Assembly (NCBI GenBank): GCA_036564195.1
Contig: DATCLA010000219.1
Coordinates: 1 to 15,253 of the forward strand
Source: DATCLA01 sp036564195
GTDB lineage: Bacteria > Bacillota > UBA4882 > UBA8346
Reading direction: 5' to 3'
DNA length: 15,253 nucleotides
A model generated the notes under the pieces. The model had not been told where the DNA came from, did not search any database, and saw only the letters and a list, made by a program, of their open reading frames with translations. Positions 6,064 to 13,699 of this stretch are shown here, one piece after another (position 1 is the first letter of the stretch; each line of letters opens with the position of its first letter). The position numbers and the translations under genes are program-made.

Positions 6064-7431
6064 ATGAGTTATCAACTGATTGGTGAGTTGTCCACCGAGA
6101 CGAGGATCGCCAAGGCAACCTCCGGGGAGGAATATCTGTTTGACCGGGTGGAGCTAAAGATGAATATTAAAGAGAACTTCCGTTTAGAGTTGCATAATGA
6201 GATCCGGAAAATGGCTCCGTCCCAAGCTGCGGTCAATTGGCCGGGGTTACTTAAGTATCAAGGGTTTGAACATTGCGGCACAGCTTACTATCTGGTCCGT
6301 ACCAACCGGGAACCCAAAGGGATCCAAAGTTACCGACCGGGTAGACCCGAAGAAATTTTACAGGTATTGCAAGAAGTCATTGCGGTAATGGCTGCTTTTC
6401 ATCAGCAAGGGCTGGTTTGCGGGGGGGTTAGCATTGGGCAGCTAAAGACGGACTCTGCCGGTAGCATACTGCTGCAAGACCCTCCGGTACTTAACCGTCT
6501 GAGCCCCTTTTTAAGCGGCGATTATGGTTTCAGTTTGCCGGCAGAAGTAGTCAAAGGAGCGCAATGGGACCGCCAATCCGATGTGTTTTCCTGGGGTGAG
6601 CTTGCCTATAAACTATTCACAGGCAAAGAGCCTTTTGCAGCGGATGAGCCGGAAGACCGTGCCGCTAAGCTGGTTAAGGGGTTAGTCGTGAACCCCCGGA
6701 TCTTTGAGCCGCGTTTGAGTGAGAAATTAAGTCAGCTGATTCTGAGTTGCCTGGCGGTAGAGCCAAGAAAACGGCCTACTCCGGAGCAGCTGGGGAAAGA
6801 ATATGCCGCTCTCCTCGCCCAGGGGGAGGGTCTGGTCTCAGCCGCGGCAATAAAACAGTTTAAAGCAAAGTCGGAGTTATACCAGAAGAAACAACAGTCC
6901 CGGGAACGGCGCTGGTTGTGGTGGCGGAAGCACTGGATGGCAGTTGCGGCGGTTACAGTGGTACTTGTTTTGTTACTATCCTTCTTTCTGACTCCTAAAA
7001 ATAGCCGGATTACTAAAGAAACTACTCCGTTAGAAGTGGTCAACTATTATTTTGAAGGAATTAAAACAGTGAATGTATCTTTAATTGATGATACCTTATA
7101 TAAGGTTAAAGATAATCTGTCTGAAATTATGGCCAACATTCATGTAATCAATGCTACCCGGAAAGCTGCCGAATATAACATAGCTGGAGAGAATGCCATT
7201 AAAGTCGTGCTGGAAGAGTTCAAACTGACTAAAGAGCGGGAAACGGCAACAGCGGCTCAATATAAAGCCGATTATACCATCAAATTAATCGCCGCCGACG
7301 AGGTCAATTATTTATCAAGGGAAGACCGGTTTTATTTAAACCCGGTACGTAAAAAATGGCGGATTACTAAAATTACAAATCTAAAACAAAAGCGCTGGAC
7401 CGAAAAGTTAATCCCGGCCCAAACCCGTTAA
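6064..7431 (+). CDS. membrane-anchored protein kinase-like protein (predicted pseudokinase)
   Basis: A 455-residue protein. Residues about 1-250 resemble a Ser/Thr kinase fold, best seen in DRQSDVFSWGELAYKLFTGKEPF (169-191, the D-x-x-S-D-V-x-S-x-G block) and RKRPTPEQL (235-243). The active-site motifs are degenerate. The VHRDIKPEN loop reads VCGGVSIGQ (118-126), without the catalytic Asp, Lys or Asn. DFG reads DPP (139-141). No glycine-rich loop is visible, and the VAIK Lys position is Asp27 or Arg28. A basic, Trp-rich juxtamembrane stretch (279-290) precedes one membrane helix (about 292-310). About 140 residues then follow outside the cell; I do not recognise this domain. The layout is that of PknB-like receptors. 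The ATG follows AGGGGG. It stands alone, 89 bases before a GntR gene. Phosphotransfer is unlikely; a binding or scaffold role is inference. Confidence 0.8.
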   Translation: MSYQLIGELSTETRIAKATSGEEYLFDRVELKMNIKENFRLELHNEIRKMAPSQAAVNWPGLLKYQGFEHCGTAYYLVRTNREPKGIQSYRPGRPEEILQVLQEVIAVMAAFHQQGLVCGGVSIGQLKTDSAGSILLQDPPVLNRLSPFLSGDYGFSLPAEVVKGAQWDRQSDVFSWGELAYKLFTGKEPFAADEPEDRAAKLVKGLVVNPRIFEPRLSEKLSQLILSCLAVEPRKRPTPEQLGKEYAALLAQGEGLVSAAAIKQFKAKSELYQKKQQSRERRWLWWRKHWMAVAAVTVVLVLLLSFFLTPKNSRITKETTPLEVVNYYFEGIKTVNVSLIDDTLYKVKDNLSEIMANIHVINATRKAAEYNIAGENAIKVVLEEFKLTKERETATAAQYKADYTIKLIAADEVNYLSREDRFYLNPVRKKWRITKITNLKQKRWTEKLIPAQTR

Positions 7432-7574
7432 GGCGATCAATCTTCAGTAAAATGATTTAGAGATATTATTTCAGGGAAGAATATGGTAGATCCGATCCGG
7501 TTGAGGATGGGAGGTTAGCAATGGTAATTGATTTTATTAAAGTATTACAAAAAAAAAGAGGAGGAACAGAAAGA

Positions 7575-8252
7575 ATGGTTTCGGTGAAAGAGGTTAACCG
7601 GGTTACCCGGAGCGTACTGGATCAAATCATCACCATGCTACTGCGGGGGACCTTAAAAGCCGGGGACAGATTACCACCGGTACCGGATTTTGCGGCGTTG
7701 TTACGGGTTTCTGAAAGTGAATTGCAAAGTGCTTTAATGGTCTTGGAAGTATTGGGAATGGTGGAGGCAACCGAAGCAGGTTATGCCCTGGTTCAAAGCA
7801 TGGCGGAGCATTCGCTTAATTCCTTGCTCTTCGGTTTAGTGCTGGAAAAGGGTTCCCGCCAGGATTTGTACGAGTTACGCTTGGTCTTTGATCTGGGCGC
7901 ATTAGAACTGGCGATTGCTAAAGCAACTCCTGAAGACTTGCAGGATCTGGCTGACCATTTGCGGAAGTATGAAGCACGGATGGTGGAGGGTGATCTGCAA
8001 AGCCTGCCACGGCTGGATGAACTATTTCATCTACGGATCTTAGAGATGAGTAAAAACCCTTCCTTTATTAAAATTGGCCGGATTGTGATGAAACTTTTCT
8101 CCCTGCCGTTGGAGAAAGCCTTGGCGGCAATGGGCCCGGAACAGATTCTCCAAAATCATCAAGCTCTTTATCAGGCAATTGTCACTAAGGATTACCAAAA
8201 GGCACGGCAGTTGGTGACAAAATCATTTACAAAGACGATGGAACATTTTTAA
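7575..8252 (+). CDS. FadR-type GntR-family transcriptional regulator, divergent DNA-binding helix
   Basis: A 225-residue regulator with an N-terminal winged helix-turn-helix (about 7-72, with G-x-L-K-A-G-D-R-L-P-P) and a C-terminal all-helical FCD effector domain (about 95-222). Two starts are possible. The ATG at 7521 (GGGAGG upstream, 18 extra residues) and the ATG at 7575 (GAGG at 7561-7564) are in frame; I chose 7575 because it gives the usual family N-terminus. The recognition helix is odd. VSRTPVREAL of typical members reads VSESELQSAL (45-54), and LPPERELA reads LPPVPDFA, so the three arginines that contact DNA in FadR are absent. In the FCD domain, Asp148-x3-His152 and His195 are present, but the expected last His is Ser217. 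The effector and targets are unknown. It lies between the pseudokinase gene and metF on the same strand. Confidence 0.82.
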   Translation: MVSVKEVNRVTRSVLDQIITMLLRGTLKAGDRLPPVPDFAALLRVSESELQSALMVLEVLGMVEATEAGYALVQSMAEHSLNSLLFGLVLEKGSRQDLYELRLVFDLGALELAIAKATPEDLQDLADHLRKYEARMVEGDLQSLPRLDELFHLRILEMSKNPSFIKIGRIVMKLFSLPLEKALAAMGPEQILQNHQALYQAIVTKDYQKARQLVTKSFTKTMEHF

Positions 8253-8355
8253 CAATCTTAAAATTAAACTAAAAAGGAGGTTTTGGTAAAGGAATTACAA
8301 GATAAACGGAGAAAATCTAATAATTCAAATTAAAATCGTAGGAAAGAAGGCAAAA

Positions 8356-9246
8356 ATGTACATAAGAGAACTTTACCGAGAGAAAAAACCGGTATTATCA
8401 TTTGAAATCTTTCCACCGAAACCGGATTATCCTTTGGAAACCGTATTTGAAACTGTTAAAGAACTGCACGACTTGAAGCCGGACTTTATTAGTGTTACCT
8501 ATGGGGCTGGGGGTTCCAACCGGGACCGCACTGTGCAGATTGCGTCCCGGATTAAACGGGACTTTCAGATTGAGACAATGGCTCATTTAACCTGTGTCTG
8601 CCATTCACCGGCGGAACTTGATACAATTATCGCTGGCTTAGAACGGAACGGCATTGAAAATGTCTTGGCATTAAGAGGCGACCTGCCGCAGGACTCAACG
8701 ATAGAGCCATTCCGGCCGGGATATTACCGTCATGCCATTGAACTGATTAGACAGCTCAAAAAAGAAGGCCGCTTTTGTATTGGTGGAGCTGCTTATCCCG
8801 AGGGCCATCTGGAGTGCAGTCGTTGGGACGAAGATTGGGGTTACCTTCGGGATAAAGTCGCGGCCGGGGTTGACTTTTTTATCACCCAACTTTTCTTTGA
8901 TAACCGGTTGTTCTATCATTTTCAAGAGTGTCTGCTGCGATTGGGGGTTAACGTCCCGATTGCCGCGGGGATTATGCCGGTTTTAAACAGCAGACAGATC
9001 CGGAAGATGGTCTACCTGTCAGGGGCGTTAATTCCTGCTAAATTGTTGCGGATCTTCGATCAATATGAGACTGACCCGGTCAGTTTTGAAAAGGCCGGGA
9101 TTGAATATGCCATTAATCAGATCAGTGACCTGGTGGTCAACGGTGTGGCCGGAATCCACCTTTATACAATGAACCGGGCTAAGCAGACCCGACAAATTGT
9201 TGAAAATACGGCTGCATATTTTAACCGAAAGGAAAGTTTAGGATGA
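8356..9246 (+). CDS. metF: methylenetetrahydrofolate reductase
   Basis: A flavoenzyme of cytoplasmic one-carbon metabolism that reduces 5,10-methylene-THF to 5-methyl-THF, the methyl donor for methionine; in acetogens it also serves the Wood-Ljungdahl pathway. The protein has 296 residues, the normal size of the bacterial TIM-barrel enzyme. Visible motifs are SFEIFPPK (15-22, with Glu17 at the place of the E. coli catalytic Glu28), ISVTYGAGGSNRDRT, ENVLALRGD (flavin/folate region), GGAAYPEGH and ITQLFFDN. The ATG at 8356 follows AAAGAAGG. Its stop overlaps the rpiA start as ATGA, so the two are translationally coupled. About 80 bases upstream, an isolated AAGGAGG (8274-8280) has no convincing ORF behind it. 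Confidence 0.95.
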   Translation: MYIRELYREKKPVLSFEIFPPKPDYPLETVFETVKELHDLKPDFISVTYGAGGSNRDRTVQIASRIKRDFQIETMAHLTCVCHSPAELDTIIAGLERNGIENVLALRGDLPQDSTIEPFRPGYYRHAIELIRQLKKEGRFCIGGAAYPEGHLECSRWDEDWGYLRDKVAAGVDFFITQLFFDNRLFYHFQECLLRLGVNVPIAAGIMPVLNSRQIRKMVYLSGALIPAKLLRIFDQYETDPVSFEKAGIEYAINQISDLVVNGVAGIHLYTMNRAKQTRQIVENTAAYFNRKESLG

Positions 9247-9947
9247 AGAGTAGCGATACTAATAAAGAACTAAAACAGCTGGTGGGTACCGCCGCTGCTG
9301 CTTTAGTGCAGGACGGGATGGTTTGCGGGATCGGAACCGGTTCCACGGTTGCCTTTTTAATAGCCGAATTAGGCCGTCGGGTCCGCGAAGAAGGTTTAAA
9401 AATAACCGGAGTACCGACTTCGTTCCAATCACGGTTACTCTGCCGCCAACAGGGAATTCCGACTCTGGAGATCCAGGACTGCGCAGAGTTAGACTTGGCC
9501 ATTGACGGCGCCGACGAGGTGGATAACTCTTTTAACGCGATTAAGGGTGGCGGTGCCGCTCATACCCGGGAGAAACTGGTGGCTGCAATGGCGCGGCAGT
9601 TTGTGTTGATTGTAGATGAAACCAAATTAGTACCGGCCCTGGGGACCGGATTTGCAGTTCCGGTGGAGATCATTCCGGCAGCCCTCAGTTATGTGCAGGC
9701 AATCATTAAAATGTTGGGAGGACAACCCTCATTGCGGCTGGGAATCAAAAAAGACGGACCGGTAGTTACGGATAATGGCCAATTTGTGATTGATGCGCAG
9801 TTTAAACCCGGGGCCGATTTAAAAGAGATTGACCGGCGGTTGCATCAGACACCCGGAGTAATCGATACCGGGCTTTTTTTTGATTTAGCAACCAAAGTTT
9901 TAGTAGGCAAGGCGGATCCATTACAAGTACAGATCCTGACGAAATAA
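9243..9947 (+). CDS. rpiA: ribose-5-phosphate isomerase A
   Basis: Interconverts ribose 5-phosphate and ribulose 5-phosphate in the pentose phosphate pathway. The 234 residues contain the family blocks GIGTGSTVAFLI (29-40, phosphate loop), IDGADEVD (87-94) and KGGGAAHTREKLVA (101-114). By alignment with E. coli RpiA, the catalytic set is Asp88, Asp91, Lys101 and Glu110, all present. The ATG overlaps the metF stop by four bases (ATGA), and AAAGGAAAG inside the end of metF (9228-9236) serves as its ribosome binding site. It ends 47 bases before gyrA. There is no obvious pathway link to metF beyond supply of pentose phosphate for nucleotide and folate synthesis. Confidence 0.96.
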   Translation: MKSSDTNKELKQLVGTAAAALVQDGMVCGIGTGSTVAFLIAELGRRVREEGLKITGVPTSFQSRLLCRQQGIPTLEIQDCAELDLAIDGADEVDNSFNAIKGGGAAHTREKLVAAMARQFVLIVDETKLVPALGTGFAVPVEIIPAALSYVQAIIKMLGGQPSLRLGIKKDGPVVTDNGQFVIDAQFKPGADLKEIDRRLHQTPGVIDTGLFFDLATKVLVGKADPLQVQILTK

Positions 9948-9994
9948 GGGCCAGTTTCGACCGGTTGGTTTGATTATGGTAAAGAGGTGTTATA

Positions 9995-12433
9995 ATGGCT
10001 GAAATAGCGGAAGGTAAAATCATACCAGTAGTTCTGGAAGAGGAGATGAAAAAGTCCTTCCTGGATTATGCCATGAGTGTCATTGTTGACCGGGCTTTGC
10101 CCGATGTCCGGGATGGACTAAAGCCGGTTCACCGGAGAATTCTGTTCGGCATGTATGAATCAGGAGCAACGCCTGATAAACCGTACCGAAAGTCTGCCCG
10201 TATTGTTGGTGATGTTATGGGACGTTATCATCCTCACGGCGATGCGGCGATCTATGATACCATGGTGCGGTTAGCCCAGGATTTCTCAACCCGGATGTTG
10301 TTAGTCGACGGTCATGGCAACTTTGGCTCGGTGGATGGCGATTCGGCGGCTGCGATGCGTTATACGGAAGTACGCTTGGCAAAGATTGCCATGGAATTAT
10401 TGGCAGATATTGATAAAAAGACCGTTGATTTTCGTCCTAACTTTGATGAAAGCCTTGAAGAACCGGTAGTATTACCTTCCCGTTATCCAAATCTGCTGGT
10501 AAACGGCTCATCAGGAATTGCGGTCGGGATGGCTACAAATATCCCTCCGCATAACCTGGGAGAAGTGATCGACGGCGCCGTACTGCTGATTGACAATCCT
10601 GAGGTTGATGATAAAGAATTGTTAAAGGTGATTAAGGGCCCGGATTTTCCGACTGGCGGGATCATTTTGGGACGTAGCGGAATTCGGGACGCCTATCTAA
10701 CCGGTCGAGGTTCAATTAAAGTTCGGGCGCGAACGGAGATTGAAGAGCTGTCTGGCGGGAAAAATCGCATTGTAGTCACGGAGATTCCTTACCAGGTAAA
10801 TAAGGCCCGCCTGGTTGAACAAATTGCCCAGCTGGTCAGAGAGAAGACTATCGAAGGAATTACTGATTTACGGGATGAATCTGACCGGAACGGCATGCGG
10901 ATTGTCATCGAGTTACGGCGGGACACCAACCCCAATATTCTACTGAACCAATTGTATAAACATACCGCGCTCCAACAGACCTTTGGCGTAATAATGCTGG
11001 TATTGGTGGACAACCAACCCCGGATACTGTCACTCCGAGAGGTACTGGGTTACTATCTGGATCACCAACGGGAGGTCATTACCAGGCGTACCCAGTTTGA
11101 CTTAGAAAAGGCGGAAGCCCGGGCCCATATTTTGGAAGGTTTGCGGATCGCTCTAGACCATATTGATGAAGTAATCCGGCTGATCCGTGCCTCGCGTACG
11201 GTTGAAGTAGCCCGGGAAGGTTTGATGACGCAGTTTGGATTAAGTGAGAAGCAGGCTCAGGCTATTCTCGACATGCGGTTGCAGCGCTTAACCGGATTGG
11301 AACGGGATAAGATTGAAACGGAATACCAAGAATTATTGAAATTAATCAGTTACTACCGGGGGCTGTTGGCCGATGTCCAGAAGATCATGGCAGTAGTAAA
11401 AGAAGAATTGCTGGCAATTAAGGAAAAATATAATGATCCGCGCCGCACCGAAATCGTCTTAGACGAAAATGAGCTGGCTGTCGAGGATTTGATTGCGGAT
11501 GAGGAAATTGTGGTGACCATTACGAACTTAGGCTATATCAAACGCCAGCCGGTAACCACCTATAAAAGTCAAAAGCGGGGTGGCCGGGGAATCAGCGGCT
11601 TGTCAACCAAAGAAGAGGACTTTGTGGAACATCTGTTTATCAGTTCCACGCATGAGAATATCCTTTTCTTTACCAACCGGGGTCGGGTCTATCGGTTAAA
11701 GGGCTATGAGATTCCGGAGGCCGGCCGTCAGGCCCGGGGGACCGCAATAATTAATCTGATTCAAGTGGAGTCGGGTGACCGGGTGAACGCGGTAATCCCG
11801 ATTAAAGAGTTTAAAGAGGACTGTTTCCTCTTTATGGGGACCCGTAACGGTGTGGTTAAAAGGACCCCCTTGGCTGAATTTCAAACTATTCGTAAAGGCG
11901 GATTAATTGCAATTAATCTCGATGCTGACGATGAATTGATTGACGTCAAACTAACCGACGGCAACCGGGAAGTCATCATGGTTACCAGGATGGGGCAAGC
12001 GATCCGGTTCCCCGAATCCGATGTCCGGGTGATCGGTCGTACTACCCGTGGGGTAAAAGGAATCACCCTTGAGGAAGATGATTTGGTAGTGGGTATGGAT
12101 ATTATCCGAGAGGATGCTGACTTGTTGGTAATCTCCGAAACCGGCCTCGGAAAACGGACCGCTTTAACGGAATACCGACTTCAGTCCCGGGGCGGTAAAG
12201 GGATTAAGACGATCCATCTTACCGAGCGCCACGGAGGATTGGTCGGGGTTAAAGTAGTCATGGATAATGATGAACTGATGGTGATCACTGCCGAAGGCGT
12301 TATTATCCGGACTGAGGTGGCCAGTATTTCCAGGACCGGCCGTGACACTCAGGGAGTACGCATTATGAAGCTGGATCCCCATGATCATGTGGTAACTTTG
12401 GCCCGGGTCGTTGGCAGTAAAGAAGATGAGTGA
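9995..12433 (+). CDS. gyrA: DNA gyrase subunit A
   Basis: Breaks and rejoins DNA in the gyrase A2B2 complex, which introduces negative supercoils. The 812 residues are of normal length. The active-site tyrosine is Tyr123 in AAAMRYTEVRLAK, preceded by Arg122. The quinolone region reads HPHGDAAIYD (79-88): E. coli Ser83 is replaced by Ala84, while Asp88 (E. coli Asp87) is kept. The GyrA box QKRGGRG (526-532) in the C-terminal beta-pinwheel separates it from topoisomerase IV ParC, and a second similar repeat, QSRGGKG, occurs near residue 730. The C-terminus is short and acidic (SKEDE). The ATG follows AGAGGTG (9983-9989). gyrB is not in the window. A perfect TATAAT overlaps the start codon. Confidence 0.97.
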   Translation: MAEIAEGKIIPVVLEEEMKKSFLDYAMSVIVDRALPDVRDGLKPVHRRILFGMYESGATPDKPYRKSARIVGDVMGRYHPHGDAAIYDTMVRLAQDFSTRMLLVDGHGNFGSVDGDSAAAMRYTEVRLAKIAMELLADIDKKTVDFRPNFDESLEEPVVLPSRYPNLLVNGSSGIAVGMATNIPPHNLGEVIDGAVLLIDNPEVDDKELLKVIKGPDFPTGGIILGRSGIRDAYLTGRGSIKVRARTEIEELSGGKNRIVVTEIPYQVNKARLVEQIAQLVREKTIEGITDLRDESDRNGMRIVIELRRDTNPNILLNQLYKHTALQQTFGVIMLVLVDNQPRILSLREVLGYYLDHQREVITRRTQFDLEKAEARAHILEGLRIALDHIDEVIRLIRASRTVEVAREGLMTQFGLSEKQAQAILDMRLQRLTGLERDKIETEYQELLKLISYYRGLLADVQKIMAVVKEELLAIKEKYNDPRRTEIVLDENELAVEDLIADEEIVVTITNLGYIKRQPVTTYKSQKRGGRGISGLSTKEEDFVEHLFISSTHENILFFTNRGRVYRLKGYEIPEAGRQARGTAIINLIQVESGDRVNAVIPIKEFKEDCFLFMGTRNGVVKRTPLAEFQTIRKGGLIAINLDADDELIDVKLTDGNREVIMVTRMGQAIRFPESDVRVIGRTTRGVKGITLEEDDLVVGMDIIREDADLLVISETGLGKRTALTEYRLQSRGGKGIKTIHLTERHGGLVGVKVVMDNDELMVITAEGVIIRTEVASISRTGRDTQGVRIMKLDPHDHVVTLARVVGSKEDE

Positions 12434-12499
12434 TCCGAAACGTCGTCCTAAACCTCTAAAAACAGAGAAAATCAGTTGATAACAGTGTTAAAAAAGTAA

Positions 12500-12528
12500 T
12501 TGAAAAATATAAATTTTTACAATATTAT
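12500..12528 (+). promoter_or_regulatory. strong candidate promoter for the aldo/keto reductase gene
   Basis: TTGAAA (12500-12505) and TATTAT (12523-12528), each 5 of 6 to consensus, are separated by exactly 17 bases. Transcription would begin near 12535, giving a leader of about 90 bases with several possible hairpins. This is one of the best promoter matches in the window and makes the reductase independent of gyrA. Confidence 0.6.
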
Positions 12529-12541
12529 GCAGTAATTAGGA

Positions 12542-12604
12542 AATAAGCACCCCCTTATTCTTTAACGCAGCTTATTTAGTAAAAGCTGCAAAGTGCCGAC
12601 TAAA
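12542..12604 (+). promoter_or_regulatory. leader with competing hairpins before the aldo/keto reductase gene
   Basis: Three pairings are visible. AATAAG (12542-12547) pairs with CTTATT (12554-12559). GCAGCTT (12567-12573) pairs with AAGCTGC (12583-12589), framed by GCAC (12547-12550) with GTGC (12593-12596). TTTAGT (12575-12580) pairs with ACTAAA (12599-12604), followed by T5 at 12605-12609. The last overlaps the second, so they exclude each other, an arrangement seen in attenuators. The stems are short and partly AT-rich. I recognise no known riboswitch class. Confidence 0.3.
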
Positions 12605-12626
12605 TTTTTCAAAAGGAGTTGAAGCC

Positions 12627-13577
12627 ATGGATTACTTTCAGTTAGGTAATACCGGTTTAAAGGTTTCGGCACTGTGCTTCGGGACTTTGCCGATGGGACC
12701 GTTACAGTCGAATCTGCCGGTGGCGGAAGGCGGTCAATTAATCTTAGATGCTTTACGGCAGGGGGTTAACTTTATTGACAGCGCGGAGATGTACCAGACC
12801 TACTCTCATATACGCTGGGCGTTAGATCGTTTTGATGGTCCGATGGTTTTGGCGACTAAGTCCGCAGCGGTTCAATATCAACCGATGTGTGCGGCCATTG
12901 AACAAAGCCTGAACGAGCTGAAACGGGATTGGATTGACATCTTTCATTTACATGCTTCCCGGGATAGTAACCCTTTGATTAATCGGGAAGAAGCATTACA
13001 GGCGATTTTGGACTATAAGGCCAAGGGCTATATTAAATGTAGCGGTTTAGCTACTCATTCCGTAAAAGCGGTCCGGCAGGCAGCGGCGGATCCTCGAATT
13101 GATGTGGTTTTCCCAATCATTAACCGGACGGGGCTGGGGATCTTAGAAGGTGGAACGACTGAAATGATTGAGGCAATCCGGTTAGTACAAGCCACCGGAA
13201 AAGGGGTATACGCGATGAAGGCTTTTGGCGGTGGTAACTTGCTGGCCGATTTGGAACTTAACCTCAAATTTGTCCGGGAAACTGTTGGTCTTCCGGTAGT
13301 GGCGGTGGGAATGATTCACCCGGATGAGCTAAAGACAAATTTAGGGTTATTTGCCGGTATGCCGTTAACCGAAGATTATCGGGTCTCTTTGCGTCGCCGC
13401 CATAAAAAGGCAATCGTTCTGAAGCCTCACTGTAAAGGGTGTGGCAGGTGTCGGGAGAGTTGTCATAGTCAGGCGATTACGCTGATTGCCGGAAAAGCGG
13501 TCATCGATCCGGATAAATGTCTGTTGTGCGGTTATTGTAGTCAGGCATGTCCGCAGTTCGCAATCAGGGTTATTTAA
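12627..13577 (+). CDS. aldo/keto reductase fused to a 2x[4Fe-4S] ferredoxin domain
   Basis: A 316-residue cytoplasmic oxidoreductase. Residues about 1-255 form an aldo/keto reductase barrel with the catalytic tetrad Asp51, Tyr56 (NFIDSAEMYQTY), Lys78 (ATKSA) and His109 (IFHLHAS). The C-terminal 50 residues hold two complete cluster motifs: C269-x2-C272-x2-C275-x3-C279 and C298-x2-C301-x2-C304-x3-C308-P. Such fusions are common in anaerobes and probably pass electrons between ferredoxin-type carriers and a carbonyl/alcohol pair; the substrate cannot be read from the sequence. AAGGAG (12613-12618) lies 8 bases before the ATG. It has its own promoter and a weak hairpin after it, so it appears monocistronic. 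It sits next to the PLP synthase genes, but a role in B6 metabolism is only a guess. Confidence 0.9.
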   Translation: MDYFQLGNTGLKVSALCFGTLPMGPLQSNLPVAEGGQLILDALRQGVNFIDSAEMYQTYSHIRWALDRFDGPMVLATKSAAVQYQPMCAAIEQSLNELKRDWIDIFHLHASRDSNPLINREEALQAILDYKAKGYIKCSGLATHSVKAVRQAAADPRIDVVFPIINRTGLGILEGGTTEMIEAIRLVQATGKGVYAMKAFGGGNLLADLELNLKFVRETVGLPVVAVGMIHPDELKTNLGLFAGMPLTEDYRVSLRRRHKKAIVLKPHCKGCGRCRESCHSQAITLIAGKAVIDPDKCLLCGYCSQACPQFAIRVI

Positions 13578-13595
13578 AATGGCTCTTAAAACGCT

Positions 13596-13617
13596 GGGTT
13601 TTGGGTGGCCAAAATTT
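13596..13617 (+). terminator. weak hairpin after the aldo/keto reductase gene
   Basis: TTTTGG (13599-13604) pairs with CCAAAA (13609-13614) around GTGG. Three further G-T wobble pairs (13596-13598 with 13615-13617) could extend the stem into a TTT. The stem is mostly A-T and the T-run is short, so this is a poor terminator, but it lies between a stop codon and a new promoter. Confidence 0.3.
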
Positions 13618-13629
13618 ACTGAGATATTA

Positions 13630-13658
13630 TTGCAGCTTATTTTGAATTGATGTAAAAT
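13630..13658 (+). promoter_or_regulatory. candidate promoter for pdxST
   Basis: TTGCAG (13630-13635) and TAAAAT (13653-13658) are spaced by 17 bases, with 4 of 6 and 5 of 6 matches. Initiation would fall near 13665, about 35 bases before the pdxS ATG and just ahead of the G-rich ribosome binding site (GGGGGAGG, 13683-13690). Confidence 0.5.
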
Positions 13659-13699
13659 ATATAAGTTAAGGATAAGATATTAGGGGGAGGTTTTTATAT

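Noticed and set aside
6059..6072. LexA-like box (CGAAC-n4-GTT) overlapping the pseudokinase start codon
   Set aside because: It deviates from CGAAC-n4-GTTC in the last conserved base, half of it is coding sequence, and the gene is not a typical damage-response gene. Chance is likely.
8274..8333. 16-codon ORF after an isolated AAGGAGG between the GntR gene and metF
   Set aside because: The TTG start is only two bases from the Shine-Dalgarno sequence and the product is 16 residues with no features. It could be an orphan ribosome binding site, but there is no support for a gene.
9988..9996. Perfect extended -10 (TGT-TATAAT) overlapping the gyrA start codon
   Set aside because: Transcription from it would begin inside gyrA and drop the N-terminus, and no good -35 lies at 16-18 bases (TTTGAT at 16 is only a partial match). 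The TATAA is best explained as part of the normal leader and start.
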